Shown here: positions 1 through 8,219 of the stretch, piece by piece
Position numbering within the stretch: the stretch's first letter is position 1
Layout of the letters: each line of letters begins with the position of its first letter
DNA from: Gammaproteobacteria bacterium
GTDB taxonomy: Bacteria > Pseudomonadota > Gammaproteobacteria > Steroidobacterales > Woeseiaceae
Direction of reading: 5' to 3'
Assembly: GCA_029862045.1 (NCBI GenBank)
Contig: JAOTYE010000001.1
Location: forward strand, 62,001-126,000
DNA length: 64,000 nt
Notes under the pieces: model-generated
Told to the model about the DNA's origin: nothing
Database searches by the model: none
What the model saw: only the letters and a program-made list of their open reading frames with translations
Program-made: the position numbers and the translations under genes

Positions 1-507
1 GCCGGCATCGACCGGGCCGATGTAACCGAAGAGATGCGCTCGGTTTCCGACTTCCTGCGACGCCAGTTCGCGCAGCTCCCGCCGCTCACGATCGGCGAAG
101 GTAACGACGAGCGCATTGCGTTTTCGGCCGAGCACAAGCAAATGCGTTTCGTCGCGCCTGCCCCGCAGTATTCCCATGGCGCCGGCCTGATGACGTACAT
201 GCTGGCGGCCGAAAGGGTCGATGGCCGCGAGACGCTGACATTGTCTTACGCACCGTTCGATCCCGGCAGCGACGATTTCGGCGCACCGCTTAACGCGGAT
301 CGCGTGGTTCTCGGCACCGGCTTCGACGCCATCTCGTTCCACTATTACGGCGCCGAGATGCAAGATGAAAGCCCGGACTGGAAACAAAGCTGGCGTGACG
401 ACGCCGAGCGCTATCCGCACGCGATTCGCATCCGCACGCGAACGGAACTCGGCAGCGGCGGCTGGCCGGATCTTCTTTACACGTTGCGTCCCGGTGAGCG
501 CTCATGA
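1..507 (+). CDS. gspJ: Type II secretion minor pseudopilin GspJ (5' truncated by window edge)
   Basis: The reading frame is open from the first base, so the prepilin leader and N-terminal helix lie outside the window. The visible 168 residues look like the globular periplasmic part of GspJ, with alternating polar strands and an FHYYG segment before a conserved-looking DxxRYP region. Position supports the call: its stop overlaps the start of a clear gspK by 4 bp (ATGA), and gspL and gspM follow. GspJ is one of the I-J-K minor pseudopilins at the tip of the T2SS pseudopilus in the periplasm. Sequence similarity alone is weak, so the call leans on gene order. Confidence 0.72.
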   Translation, partial: AGIDRADVTEEMRSVSDFLRRQFAQLPPLTIGEGNDERIAFSAEHKQMRFVAPAPQYSHGAGLMTYMLAAERVDGRETLTLSYAPFDPGSDDFGAPLNADRVVLGTGFDAISFHYYGAEMQDESPDWKQSWRDDAERYPHAIRIRTRTELGSGGWPDLLYTLRPGERS

Positions 508-1382
508 AACGCGGCCGCCTCAATAGCTCGCGGCAACAAGGCGGCATGGCACTGATCGTCGTGCTCTGGCTCGTCGTACTCCTGAGCATCATGGCGGCGG
601 GCCATTCACGCAATGCGCACACCGATACGAAACTCGCGTCGCGTCAGGTCGACTTTGCAAAGGCTCGCGCCCTCGCTGAGGCGGGCATCAATCACATCAT
701 CCTCGACATGCTGGCAGACAATCCGGCGGCGCAACACCCTGTCGATGGCACCGTATTTTCGATCGACATTTACGGCGACGCCGTGACGCTGGCTATTCGC
801 GACGCAACGGGTCTCGTTGACCTCAATGCCGCCGGTCCCGACTTGCTGGGCGCGACGCTGCAGGCCTGCGGCGTTGTCGAACCGCTACAGCGCAAACTCG
901 TCGACGCCATCCTGGACTGGCGCGACAAAGACGATCTTGCGCACTTGCACGGCATCGAGGACGACGATTACCTTGCCGCGGGTGTACCGTGGACCTCGCG
1001 CGATGACGCGTTCGAAAGCGTTGACGAACTCAAATACCTGCCCGGCGTGAGCCAGGCGCTGTATGACCGGCTTGCACCGCTCGTGACCGTGCACTCGCGT
1101 AACAGCAATCTCAACCTTGAATACGCGCCGCCCGCATTGATCACCGCGCTGACCGGCGACGAAGTGCAACCAGCGACATCGGACGGCGCTGAGCAGAAGA
1201 CCCGCGGAGCGCGCAACGGCACGTATCACATCTACTCGAGCGCCGCGGGCGGTTCGGGGACGATCGCGTCGATCGAGGCGGTCATCAACATCTCCCGCTC
1301 GTCCGAGTATCCGTTCACCGTGCTCGACTGGCGGGAACCGCCCCGGGCCGAGTTCCCGCCCCGCGCAGGAGCTCAGGGATGA
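504..1382 (+). CDS. gspK: Type II secretion pseudopilin GspK
   Basis: A 292-residue protein. It opens with a short basic leader ending in GG, followed by MALIVVLWLVVLLSIMA, the prepilin-peptidase cleavage signature. Position +5 of the mature protein is not Glu, which is typical of GspK and unlike other pseudopilins. The body has the D/N-rich alpha domain (LVDLNAAGPD, AILDWRDKDD, near residues 105-150) that caps the pseudopilus with GspI and GspJ and binds calcium in the family. It starts inside the gspJ stop (ATGA overlap) and ends inside the gspL start, so translation is probably coupled. Acts in inner membrane and periplasm. Confidence 0.9.
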   Translation: MKRGRLNSSRQQGGMALIVVLWLVVLLSIMAAGHSRNAHTDTKLASRQVDFAKARALAEAGINHIILDMLADNPAAQHPVDGTVFSIDIYGDAVTLAIRDATGLVDLNAAGPDLLGATLQACGVVEPLQRKLVDAILDWRDKDDLAHLHGIEDDDYLAAGVPWTSRDDAFESVDELKYLPGVSQALYDRLAPLVTVHSRNSNLNLEYAPPALITALTGDEVQPATSDGAEQKTRGARNGTYHIYSSAAGGSGTIASIEAVINISRSSEYPFTVLDWREPPRAEFPPRAGAQG

Positions 1383-2488
1383 ACGTCGACGTCCGCCATG
1401 CGCTGCAGCCTCTCCGGTTTCGATATGCAGCACCGCTGCAACGCCGTTTCGTCGAATTTTGGTCGTGGTGGACCGGCCAACTCCACCCACTGCTGCCGAA
1501 AAACGTGCGCGATGCGATTGCGCAACGCAGACAAAAACTGTTTGTGGAAACGGACGGCAACGAGTTACAGGTTTGTCTGGGCACCTATGCCGACGCTCGT
1601 GAAATTCTGCGCCTTCCGTGCGACGCACCCGATGCGCCGCACAGTGACCTGCCCCGGGATGTGCAGCAGACGATCTTGCTGCTGCCGGCTGACAAGGTAC
1701 TGACCAAATCGTTGACCATGCCGCTCGCAACCGAGGAAAACCTGCGCGAGGTCCTCGCCTTCGAGATGGACCAGCACACGCCGTTCCCGGCATCCAAAGT
1801 TTATTACGACTTTGTCGTCACCGGCCGCGATACCGACGGGCAGAAAATATCCGTCGATCTCGTTTACTCGCCGCAGAGCGCCGTGGATGCGCTCCTTGAA
1901 TCAACATCCCTGCACGGCTTCACAGTCGATGTCGTAACGAGCCGCAGCAGGGACGGCAGCAATCTGCACGGCGTGAACCTGCTGCCGCTCGAACGACGCC
2001 GCAGCAGGCGCATTACCGTTCGCCGGCTCAATGTGGTTCTCGCGCCGCTTGCCGCTGTGCTGCTGGTCGCAGCCATCACAATACCCATCATGCAAAAAAA
2101 CAGTGCCATTCGTAGCGTGGAGGAACAGGTCCAGGCGGCCGCGGTCGCCGCTCGTGAAGGCAGTCAACTGCGCCAGGATCTCGAAAAGATGGCCGACGCA
2201 TCGCGCTTCCTCATCGAAAAGAAACAGTCGGAGGTCCTCGCGGTGCAGTTAATCGACGAGGTCAGCCGGATTTTGCCCGACCACACCTGGGTCGGACGGC
2301 TCGATCTGTCGTACTCCGAACTGCAGCTGCAGGGGCAGTCATCAGCATCGGCGTCGTTGATCGCGATCATCGAATCATCGCCGCGACTCGAGAATGCCCG
2401 CTTCCGGTCGCCCGTCGTGCAGATACCGGGCACGAACATGGACCGCTTTCACTTGTCGGCAGACATCGTAAGGAGCGCGGCGCAATGA
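1379..2488 (+). CDS. gspL: Type II secretion GspL-like / PilN-domain protein
   Basis: A 369-residue bitopic protein. About 215 cytoplasmic residues (MPLATEENLREVLAFEMD and TPFPASKVYYDFV match the actin-like cytoplasmic half of GspL/PilM proteins) are followed by basic residues and one membrane helix around 220-240. Then come a short coiled coil and a PilN/GspL-type ferredoxin-like periplasmic domain. GspL docks the secretion ATPase GspE to the inner-membrane platform and pairs with GspM. Start and stop overlap the neighbours by 4 bp each. A PilN-type name is equally defensible on domain grounds, but context favours GspL. Confidence 0.82.
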   Translation: MNVDVRHALQPLRFRYAAPLQRRFVEFWSWWTGQLHPLLPKNVRDAIAQRRQKLFVETDGNELQVCLGTYADAREILRLPCDAPDAPHSDLPRDVQQTILLLPADKVLTKSLTMPLATEENLREVLAFEMDQHTPFPASKVYYDFVVTGRDTDGQKISVDLVYSPQSAVDALLESTSLHGFTVDVVTSRSRDGSNLHGVNLLPLERRRSRRITVRRLNVVLAPLAAVLLVAAITIPIMQKNSAIRSVEEQVQAAAVAAREGSQLRQDLEKMADASRFLIEKKQSEVLAVQLIDEVSRILPDHTWVGRLDLSYSELQLQGQSSASASLIAIIESSPRLENARFRSPVVQIPGTNMDRFHLSADIVRSAAQ

Positions 2489-3060
2489 TTGCCAAGCTAA
2501 ACGACAATCAGCAGCGGCAGCTCGCGATCGGTATCCTCGCGCTTGTCGTCGCCGCCGTTTTGATGCTGACCATCGGACCGATCTGGGCGGCGAATGCGTC
2601 GCGACAGGCAACGCTGGACCAGGCGTACGAACGCCTGCAACGCTATGAGCAAATCGCGGCCAGGGATAAAGCGCTGCTGCCGCAGTACGAGTCAATTCGG
2701 CACGCGCAGAAATCGTCGGGCAACCACCTGAGAAGCGATACCGTGGCCGTAGCCGGCGCCGAGTTGCAGCGTCGCGTGAAAACCATCACGTCGCAGAACA
2801 ATGCGCAGATCGTCAGCACGCAGATCCTGCCGGCGGCCGATGAACAGGGCTTCATACGCGTAGCACTCAAGGTACGGCTGCGCGGACAGCTGCCCGCCAT
2901 ACTGCAGTCCTTTTACGACATCGAGACCAACGACGTGTACATGTTCGTCGACAAGGTCGCGCTGCGCGACAACCTGGTGGGCCGTAGCCAGTTCAAGGTA
3001 CAGCTGCGGCCAATAGACGCCGAATTCGACCTGATCGCTTATATGCCGGAGACCTCGTGA
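2485..3060 (+). CDS. gspM: Type II secretion protein GspM
   Basis: A 191-residue protein with a short cytoplasmic N terminus, one membrane helix (about residues 14-36), a helical segment (ATLDQAYERLQRYEQIAARD) and a small alpha/beta periplasmic domain. This is the GspM layout: an inner-membrane platform subunit that partners GspL and connects ATPase to pseudopilus. It begins by ATGA overlap with gspL, and its stop touches the start of the next gene. Length agrees with the family. It could be named PilO-like by structure, but placement in a gspJKLM run decides the name. Confidence 0.82.
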   Translation: MIAKLNDNQQRQLAIGILALVVAAVLMLTIGPIWAANASRQATLDQAYERLQRYEQIAARDKALLPQYESIRHAQKSSGNHLRSDTVAVAGAELQRRVKTITSQNNAQIVSTQILPAADEQGFIRVALKVRLRGQLPAILQSFYDIETNDVYMFVDKVALRDNLVGRSQFKVQLRPIDAEFDLIAYMPETS

Positions 3061-3560
3061 TGGGTATCGGGCAAACGAATCGGCCCACCCTGCTGCTGAT
3101 CGCGGCAAATGCCGTGCTCTCAATCGTCATCGCGTTGCAACTGGTGTACCCGGCGCAGCCTAATCTCGCTGCAACGGCAGCGCTGCCCGACTCACCCTCT
3201 GCATTACCGGAATTCGGGGACGTCACACTGAGCCCGCCACGGATGGCCGATCTCGCCGATATGCTCGGGCGGCCCCTGTTCTTTGTCGATCGCCGCTTGC
3301 CCGAACCACGCGTGGAGACAGCACCGGCGGCTCCGCCAACACCGCTGCGCCTGAAACTCGAAGGCGTCGCGATCACCGGCGAGTCGCGCGTCGCGGTGCT
3401 GCGTAATCTCAGTAACAATCAGCTGCTGCAGCTGACCGAGGGTATGGGGCACGACGGCTGGACACTGGACGCGGTCAGCTCGAACGGTGCAACCTTCAGC
3501 CGTGGCGAGCAGGTGAACGAACTGCCGCTGGACCCCGGTAGCAACGGTCCGCGACGCTAG
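3060..3560 (+). CDS. Small inner-membrane GspC/GspN-type secretion protein
   Basis: A 166-residue protein with an N-terminal signal anchor (LLLIAANAVLSIVIAL), a Pro-rich linker and a compact C-terminal domain (residues 95-155: LKLEGVAITGESRVAVLRN, then a GWTLDAVSSNGATF block). That block resembles the homology region of GspC/PulC that contacts the secretin. ATG at 3060 overlaps the gspM stop (TGATG); a GTG at 3057 is the alternative. It sits where gspN is found in many clusters but is shorter than classical GspN, so it is probably a reduced GspC- or GspN-like component closing the operon. Confidence 0.6.
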   Translation: MGIGQTNRPTLLLIAANAVLSIVIALQLVYPAQPNLAATAALPDSPSALPEFGDVTLSPPRMADLADMLGRPLFFVDRRLPEPRVETAPAAPPTPLRLKLEGVAITGESRVAVLRNLSNNQLLQLTEGMGHDGWTLDAVSSNGATFSRGEQVNELPLDPGSNGPRR

Positions 3561-3573
3561 CAGAGACAAGAAA

Positions 3574-3593
3574 ACCTGTCCTTTAGTACAGGT
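3574..3593. promoter_or_regulatory. 20-bp dyad upstream of sco1 operon
   Basis: ACCTGTCCTTTAGTACAGGT is an inverted repeat (ACCTGT...ACAGGT) 82 bp upstream of the first sco1 start codon. A near-identical dyad lies at 19413-19432. Arm sequence and spacing recall LuxR-type or MerR-type operators. The regulator is not in the window. Confidence 0.4.
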
Positions 3594-3674
3594 AAAACTA
3601 CTCGGGCTGGGAGTGGCAGCAACGCCCCGGTTGCCTACACTAGCGTTACCGGATTTTTGATTCGAGGCCGCCGC

Positions 3675-4295
3675 GTGTACTTGAAATACAAGTCTTTATG
3701 CTCACTCGTCGCAGTAGCGACCGTCATTCTCAGCTTTGCTTCGGCGTTGCACGCCAACGACCTGGGCGATGCGCAAGCCGATCGCCTCGCCGCCGAAGAA
3801 AAAGCCAGAAACTACTTCACCAATGTCGAACTCGTGTCGCAGGACGGTGAGCGCCTGCACTTCTACGACGATGTGCTCAGGGACAATGTCGTCGTCATCA
3901 GCTTCATCTTCACCAACTGCCAGGGCGCCTGTCCCTTGATAACGCGCAACATGACGATGATCCGCGACATGCTGCGTGAGAGCGAGCGCGAGCAGATTCG
4001 GTTCATCTCGATCAGCCTCGACCCCGTTCGCGATACGCCGGCCGCGATGAAGGCCTTCGCACAGACGCATGACGCCGACCACCAGGGCTGGCTGTTTCTG
4101 ACCGGCCAGCCTGACAACGTCAACCTGGTCACCAAGCGGCTCGGCACGTATACCGACGAACTCGAAACACATACAACAATGTTACTGGCGGCGAACGTGC
4201 GCGAGGCGCACTGGACCAAGATACCGCCCAACGTGCCGCCCAGCGGCGCCGTCGAACGACTGCGGCTGCTCGTCGAGGATGATGCGGCGCCGTGA
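3675..4295 (+). CDS. Sco1/SenC/PrrC-family thioredoxin-fold copper protein (copy 1)
   Basis: About 206 residues with an N-terminal signal or anchor (SLCSLVAVATVILSFASALHA) and a thioredoxin-like Sco domain. The copper/thiol motif is CxxxC (TNCQGACPL), with the later family His in LETHTTML. Sco proteins deliver copper or act as thiol-disulfide reductases for periplasmic copper enzymes. GTG at 3675 is chosen because GAGG precedes it by 7 bp; TTG at 3657 would only add a short basic extension. The stop overlaps the following cytochrome-PBP gene. The same gene pair occurs in opposite orientation at 5962-8202, suggesting service to the multicopper oxidase encoded nearby. Confidence 0.88.
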   Translation: MYLKYKSLCSLVAVATVILSFASALHANDLGDAQADRLAAEEKARNYFTNVELVSQDGERLHFYDDVLRDNVVVISFIFTNCQGACPLITRNMTMIRDMLRESEREQIRFISISLDPVRDTPAAMKAFAQTHDADHQGWLFLTGQPDNVNLVTKRLGTYTDELETHTTMLLAANVREAHWTKIPPNVPPSGAVERLRLLVEDDAAP

Positions 4296-5934
4296 CCTCC
4301 GCGACGGGGCCGTAGCCGCGCCAATGATCCGACGGGCAGCCGCGGCAACTTTATTGGCCGCCTTCGCACTGCTTGCCGGGCCTGTCGCGACACCCGATGC
4401 TGTCATCGTCGACGAAGGTCTGTCGGCACCGGAAGCACGCGGCAAACACTTATATATAGAGGGCGAGTCGCTTAGCCGCCGCATCATCACTGCACAGGTA
4501 CAACGCACCGAGGCGCCTGCTCCGGCCGCGATCGTGCCGTGTATCAGTTGTCACGGCGCGGATGGCCGCGGCAGTGACGACGACAGCGCCCTTGCCTCGT
4601 CGAACGTCAGCTGGAACGCGATGACATCGCCTGACAAGCATCAGCACGGGCAGCGTGTTCACGCGCCGTACGATGAAGAAACGCTGGCCCGCGCGATCAC
4701 TGCAGGCGTCGATCCGGAAGGCAACTCGCTGGAGGCGATCATGCCGCGCTACAACATGTCCGATGAGGACATGGCCGACCTGATCGCTTATTTAAAGGTT
4801 ATCGATTCGCAGGCGGACCCCGGCATTAGCGCGACGACCATCCGGCTCGGTACCGTGCTGCCGATGCAAGGGCAGCATGCCGGCCTGGGCCGTGCGATGC
4901 GCGACACGATCGAGGCCTGCTTTGGCAATGTCAATGCAGCCGGTGGCGTACACGGGCGCAAGCTCGAACTCGTTGTCGGCTCATGGGGTGCCAGCGACGA
5001 TCCCCCCATCTGGCAAGCGCGGGACCTGCTGGCGGCCGAGCCACTGTTTGCGCTCTTGAGTCCCTATGTTCCGAACTACGATGCCGAGTTGGCGGCGTTG
5101 GCCACGGAGAAACAAATTCCGGTAATCGGTCCCTACACGGTGCTGCCGCCCGTCAACGACAATCGTTACAGTTTTTACCTGCACGCCGGGCTGGCGCAGC
5201 AGGCCGAAACGCTCGTCGAAGCCATTGCCGCTGAATCGGATGCCGGCAAGGTCAAAGTGGGCGTTGTCTACCCGCGGGTCCAGTCTTTCGATTCGCTAGC
5301 CGAAGCCGTCAGCCGACGTGCCAGTGTCCTGGGCCTCGATCCGGTCGTCAGCCCGGATTACCCGCTGAACCAGTTCGATGGTAAAGCAATCGTAGCCACC
5401 CTCCGCGACGCGCAGGTGGATGCCGTCGTGTTCCTCGGCTCAGCCGCGGAGCTGGTGGAACTGGGCGATGCCGCCGAGAGCGTCGGCTGGCGGCCGTATC
5501 TGCTCGCTCCGGGCCTGCTCGCCGAACGCCGGGTTTTTGAACTCCCGCAGAGTTTCAGTGGCCGCGTACTGCTCGCCTATGCCTCACTACCCACGGATTA
5601 CAGCCCGGCGGGTGGCGCCGAGTTCGAGCAGCTGCACGAGGATTATGGCTTTGATTACCAGTACAGCATCGCTCAGATCGCCGCTTACACTGCCGCGAAG
5701 GTCCTCATCGAGGGTCTTGAACGGGCCGGGCGCGGACTCAACCGCGAACGGCTGGTGGACACGCTCGAGAACCTGAACGGTTTTCACGCCGGCCTGGTGC
5801 CACCGATCAGCTACGGCCCGAGCCGTCGCATCGGCACGCTCGGTGCGCATATCATTCGCGTCGACATCGCCGCCAGTCGCTTTGATGAATCGACGCAATG
5901 GATCGCACTGGGCCGGGCAACGGACGGCAGCTGA
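4279..5934 (+). CDS. Cytochrome c fused to type I periplasmic ligand-binding domain (copy 1)
   Basis: A 551-residue exported fusion. Residues 1-35 form a signal region. One c-type haem site, CISCH at 88-92, has a downstream MPRYNMS segment (Met156 as likely axial ligand) and a DMADLIAYLK helix closing a class I cytochrome. From about residue 185 to the end is a Leu/Ile/Val-binding-protein-like domain (Peripla_BP_6): TIRLGTVLPMQGQHAGLG, later NVNAAGGVHGRK. No permease or ATPase genes are near, so transport by an ABC system is unlikely. A redox or ligand-sensing role in the periplasm is inferred. Start overlaps sco1 by 17 bp; Met16 (4324) is an alternative start. Confidence 0.85.
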   Translation: MMRRRDLRDGAVAAPMIRRAAAATLLAAFALLAGPVATPDAVIVDEGLSAPEARGKHLYIEGESLSRRIITAQVQRTEAPAPAAIVPCISCHGADGRGSDDDSALASSNVSWNAMTSPDKHQHGQRVHAPYDEETLARAITAGVDPEGNSLEAIMPRYNMSDEDMADLIAYLKVIDSQADPGISATTIRLGTVLPMQGQHAGLGRAMRDTIEACFGNVNAAGGVHGRKLELVVGSWGASDDPPIWQARDLLAAEPLFALLSPYVPNYDAELAALATEKQIPVIGPYTVLPPVNDNRYSFYLHAGLAQQAETLVEAIAAESDAGKVKVGVVYPRVQSFDSLAEAVSRRASVLGLDPVVSPDYPLNQFDGKAIVATLRDAQVDAVVFLGSAAELVELGDAAESVGWRPYLLAPGLLAERRVFELPQSFSGRVLLAYASLPTDYSPAGGAEFEQLHEDYGFDYQYSIAQIAAYTAAKVLIEGLERAGRGLNRERLVDTLENLNGFHAGLVPPISYGPSRRIGTLGAHIIRVDIAASRFDESTQWIALGRATDGS

Positions 5935-5961
5935 CTGTTTGCCCGACCGGCAATCCCGACA

Positions 5962-7572
5962 TCACTGTACGTCGTACCATCCGTCCCCGAACGGCGTATA
6001 CGTCCTGTTCGCGAGATCCACGGCGAGTATGTGTGCACCACGCGCGCCGATGCGGCGATTCGGGCCATACGTCAGTGGCGGCGTGACGCCGGTCTGGAAC
6101 GTATAAAGTTCCTCGAGGCTCTCGACAAGACGCACCCGGCTCAGGTCACGGCCTGCACGCCGCAGTCCCTCGACCAGCACCTTGGCTGCGGCAAATGCCG
6201 CAAACTGCGCCTGTATATGGTCTTTCGGCAACCCTGCCCGCTCTGCCAGTTGCCGGAATTCCTCGAGTCCCGCGGGCGTCAGGTCGCTGCTGAGTGTCGG
6301 AAAAGCGACCAGGATTTTCCGGTCAAATGCGGCCGGCAAATCAAATAAGGTCTCCGGGATGAGCGATGAGAGCACGTAAACGAGCGGAACCTCTTCCTGA
6401 TCGGCCAATTCGGCAAGCAAGCGCTGCAAATCAGCCTGCCCACCCAGGAAGATCAGCGCTTTGCTGTCAGCTAACCCGCCGGCTACCCCCTGAGCATCGA
6501 ATTCGCCGCCCGTATAGCGCTCGACCTTCGGTGCGGTGCCGCCACCTTGCTGGCGAAGCTGGTCCTTGACCGCGCGCACGAGGCTATCGACACGATCCCC
6601 TGCGGGCCCCGCGACAAGCACCTGGTTCGCCGCGGCCCCATCCGCCAGCGCCCGATCGGCCAGCACCCGCGCCTGCTCGTTGAATCCCGAGTAGAGGTAG
6701 AACGCGGCAGCATCAACGAACGCGTCTCCCGGGTCGAGCGTAAACGGGCCGACGAGCGGGACGTTATCGTCACGCAACAACGTCAGCAACGCCTCGTCCA
6801 GTCCGATCGTATAAGCCCCGACGAGTGCAAACACACCCTCGGCTTTGAACGCTTTTTGCAGGTTGTCCAGGCTGGCCTCGGGCGAGTCACCCAGCGGCAC
6901 GGCCAGTAACTCGATCTTGCGCCCGAAAACGCCTCCCTCTGCGTTGACGTCGGCGAAGTGTCCGTGCAGCACCTGCGCCATGGCCTGGCCGAGCGCGCCT
7001 GCGCTGCCCTGTAACGGCAACAATGTCGCTACCTGTACCCGGCCTGCGTCGATCCCCGGATCCAGGTCGTGCTCGAGAACCTTCATGTAGGCGATGAGAT
7101 CCGCCATGTCCTTGCTGGACATCTGGTAAATCGGCATCACACGATCGAGCTGATTATTCGCCGAATCGACGCCGGCGTAAATCGACCGGGCGAGGCTCGC
7201 GTCGTCGAATGCCGGGTGACGCCGGCCGTTCTCGTGGACGTGGCCATAGGTCTTGACGAGTTCGCTCCAACGGATGTCCGTCGGCAGCACGCCACCCTCG
7301 GGCCGGCCGAGGCCGTCCGAGCCGTGACAGCTCACGCAGGTGATTGCGCTGCCGGGCAAGGTCACCGCCTCGTCGCCGACGACGACGTTTATCGCACCGC
7401 CGCTCGGACTGGTGCCCTCGAAATAAATCTGCTTGCCGCGTGCTTCGGCGTCATCGAGTGCCAGCGCCACTGGCACATACGCCATGCCGGCGAGCAGCGC
7501 GGCCGCCGTCAGCGCCGGGCGCCAGGCGGCCGCTGGAATTCGCCGTTGTCCCGGCCGTCGTGCCGCGGCCAC
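5962..7572 (-). CDS. Cytochrome c fused to type I periplasmic ligand-binding domain (copy 2)
   Basis: A 536-residue paralogue of the 4279-5934 product with the same order: signal segment (ALTAAALLAGMAYVPVALA), haem site CVSCH at 79-83, axial-Met candidate in VMPIYQMS (Met146), then a periplasmic binding domain (VATLLPLQGSAGALG; DVNAEGGVFGRK). Both copies end in a similar block (YGPNRRIGARGAHI here, YGPSRRIGTLGAHI in copy 1). GTG start 3 nt after the sco1 stop. It is the last gene of the giant-oxidase operon and may accept electrons from, or tune, the oxidase. The Leptothrix mof operon also ends in a putative cytochrome c gene, but a binding-domain fusion there is not known to me. Confidence 0.86.
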   Translation of the reverse strand: MAAARRPGQRRIPAAAWRPALTAAALLAGMAYVPVALALDDAEARGKQIYFEGTSPSGGAINVVVGDEAVTLPGSAITCVSCHGSDGLGRPEGGVLPTDIRWSELVKTYGHVHENGRRHPAFDDASLARSIYAGVDSANNQLDRVMPIYQMSSKDMADLIAYMKVLEHDLDPGIDAGRVQVATLLPLQGSAGALGQAMAQVLHGHFADVNAEGGVFGRKIELLAVPLGDSPEASLDNLQKAFKAEGVFALVGAYTIGLDEALLTLLRDDNVPLVGPFTLDPGDAFVDAAAFYLYSGFNEQARVLADRALADGAAANQVLVAGPAGDRVDSLVRAVKDQLRQQGGGTAPKVERYTGGEFDAQGVAGGLADSKALIFLGGQADLQRLLAELADQEEVPLVYVLSSLIPETLFDLPAAFDRKILVAFPTLSSDLTPAGLEEFRQLAERAGLPKDHIQAQFAAFAAAKVLVEGLRRAGRDLSRVRLVESLEELYTFQTGVTPPLTYGPNRRIGARGAHILAVDLANRTYTPFGDGWYDVQ

Positions 7573-7575
7573 GCC

Positions 7576-8202
7576 CTAACCGCCGCCAGACCGGCGATCC
7601 TGCAGTTCGTTAACTACCTGCATGATGCGATCCGGGTTCGGGAAACCGAACAGGCGTTTCCATTCACCGCTGCGGCCGTCTCCGACCAGCACCATCGGCG
7701 GGTGGTCTTCGAAGCTCGTGGTGTAGGCGCCCAGTCCGGTCAGCACATCGTCCACGCTCGACTTCGGCCCGGTCAGCCACACCCAACCATTACCGGCGCG
7801 ATGCTTGGCGGCATACGCCTTGAGGCGCTGTGGTGTATCACGGGTGGGATCGACCGTCATGGAAACCATGATGACCTCCTCGCCCAGCTGGTCGCCGAGC
7901 TTGCCCTGTACCTGCGTGAACAACGCCGAGAGTACCGGGCAGATCGTCGTGCAGGTCGTGTACACGAAATCCATGACGATGATGTTGTCGCCGATGACGT
8001 CGCTGACGAACCGCACCTCGTCGCCGTCCTGATTCAACAGCGCGCGATCCCTGAGGTCCATGTCGGTGAATTCGGCCGCGGGCTCGGTCTTTTGCTGCAT
8101 CATCGCCCGGTGTTTGGCGTGCGGGTCCTCGTCAGCCGGGGCGGCGTACGAAGCCGCCAGCAGCAGCGCAAGAGTGCCGGCAATCAGGTAGCGTGTTGGC
8201 AT
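7576..8202 (-). CDS. Sco1/SenC-family copper chaperone (copy 2)
   Basis: A 208-residue exported protein: signal peptide MPTRYLIAGTLALLLAASYA, then a Sco thioredoxin fold with YTTCTTICPVLS (CxxxC copper ligands) and the family His in FEDHPPMVLVG. Predicted periplasmic, membrane-tethered or soluble. It lies between the prolyl isomerase and the cytochrome-PBP genes in the multicopper oxidase operon, so delivering copper to, or reducing cysteines in, the oxidase is a natural role. Bacillus mnx operons also carry a Sco-like gene. Paralogous to 3675-4295 but clearly diverged. Confidence 0.9.
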   Translation of the reverse strand: MPTRYLIAGTLALLLAASYAAPADEDPHAKHRAMMQQKTEPAAEFTDMDLRDRALLNQDGDEVRFVSDVIGDNIIVMDFVYTTCTTICPVLSALFTQVQGKLGDQLGEEVIMVSMTVDPTRDTPQRLKAYAAKHRAGNGWVWLTGPKSSVDDVLTGLGAYTTSFEDHPPMVLVGDGRSGEWKRLFGFPNPDRIMQVVNELQDRRSGGG

Positions 8203-8219
8203 GGTCTTCGTACTCCTTG

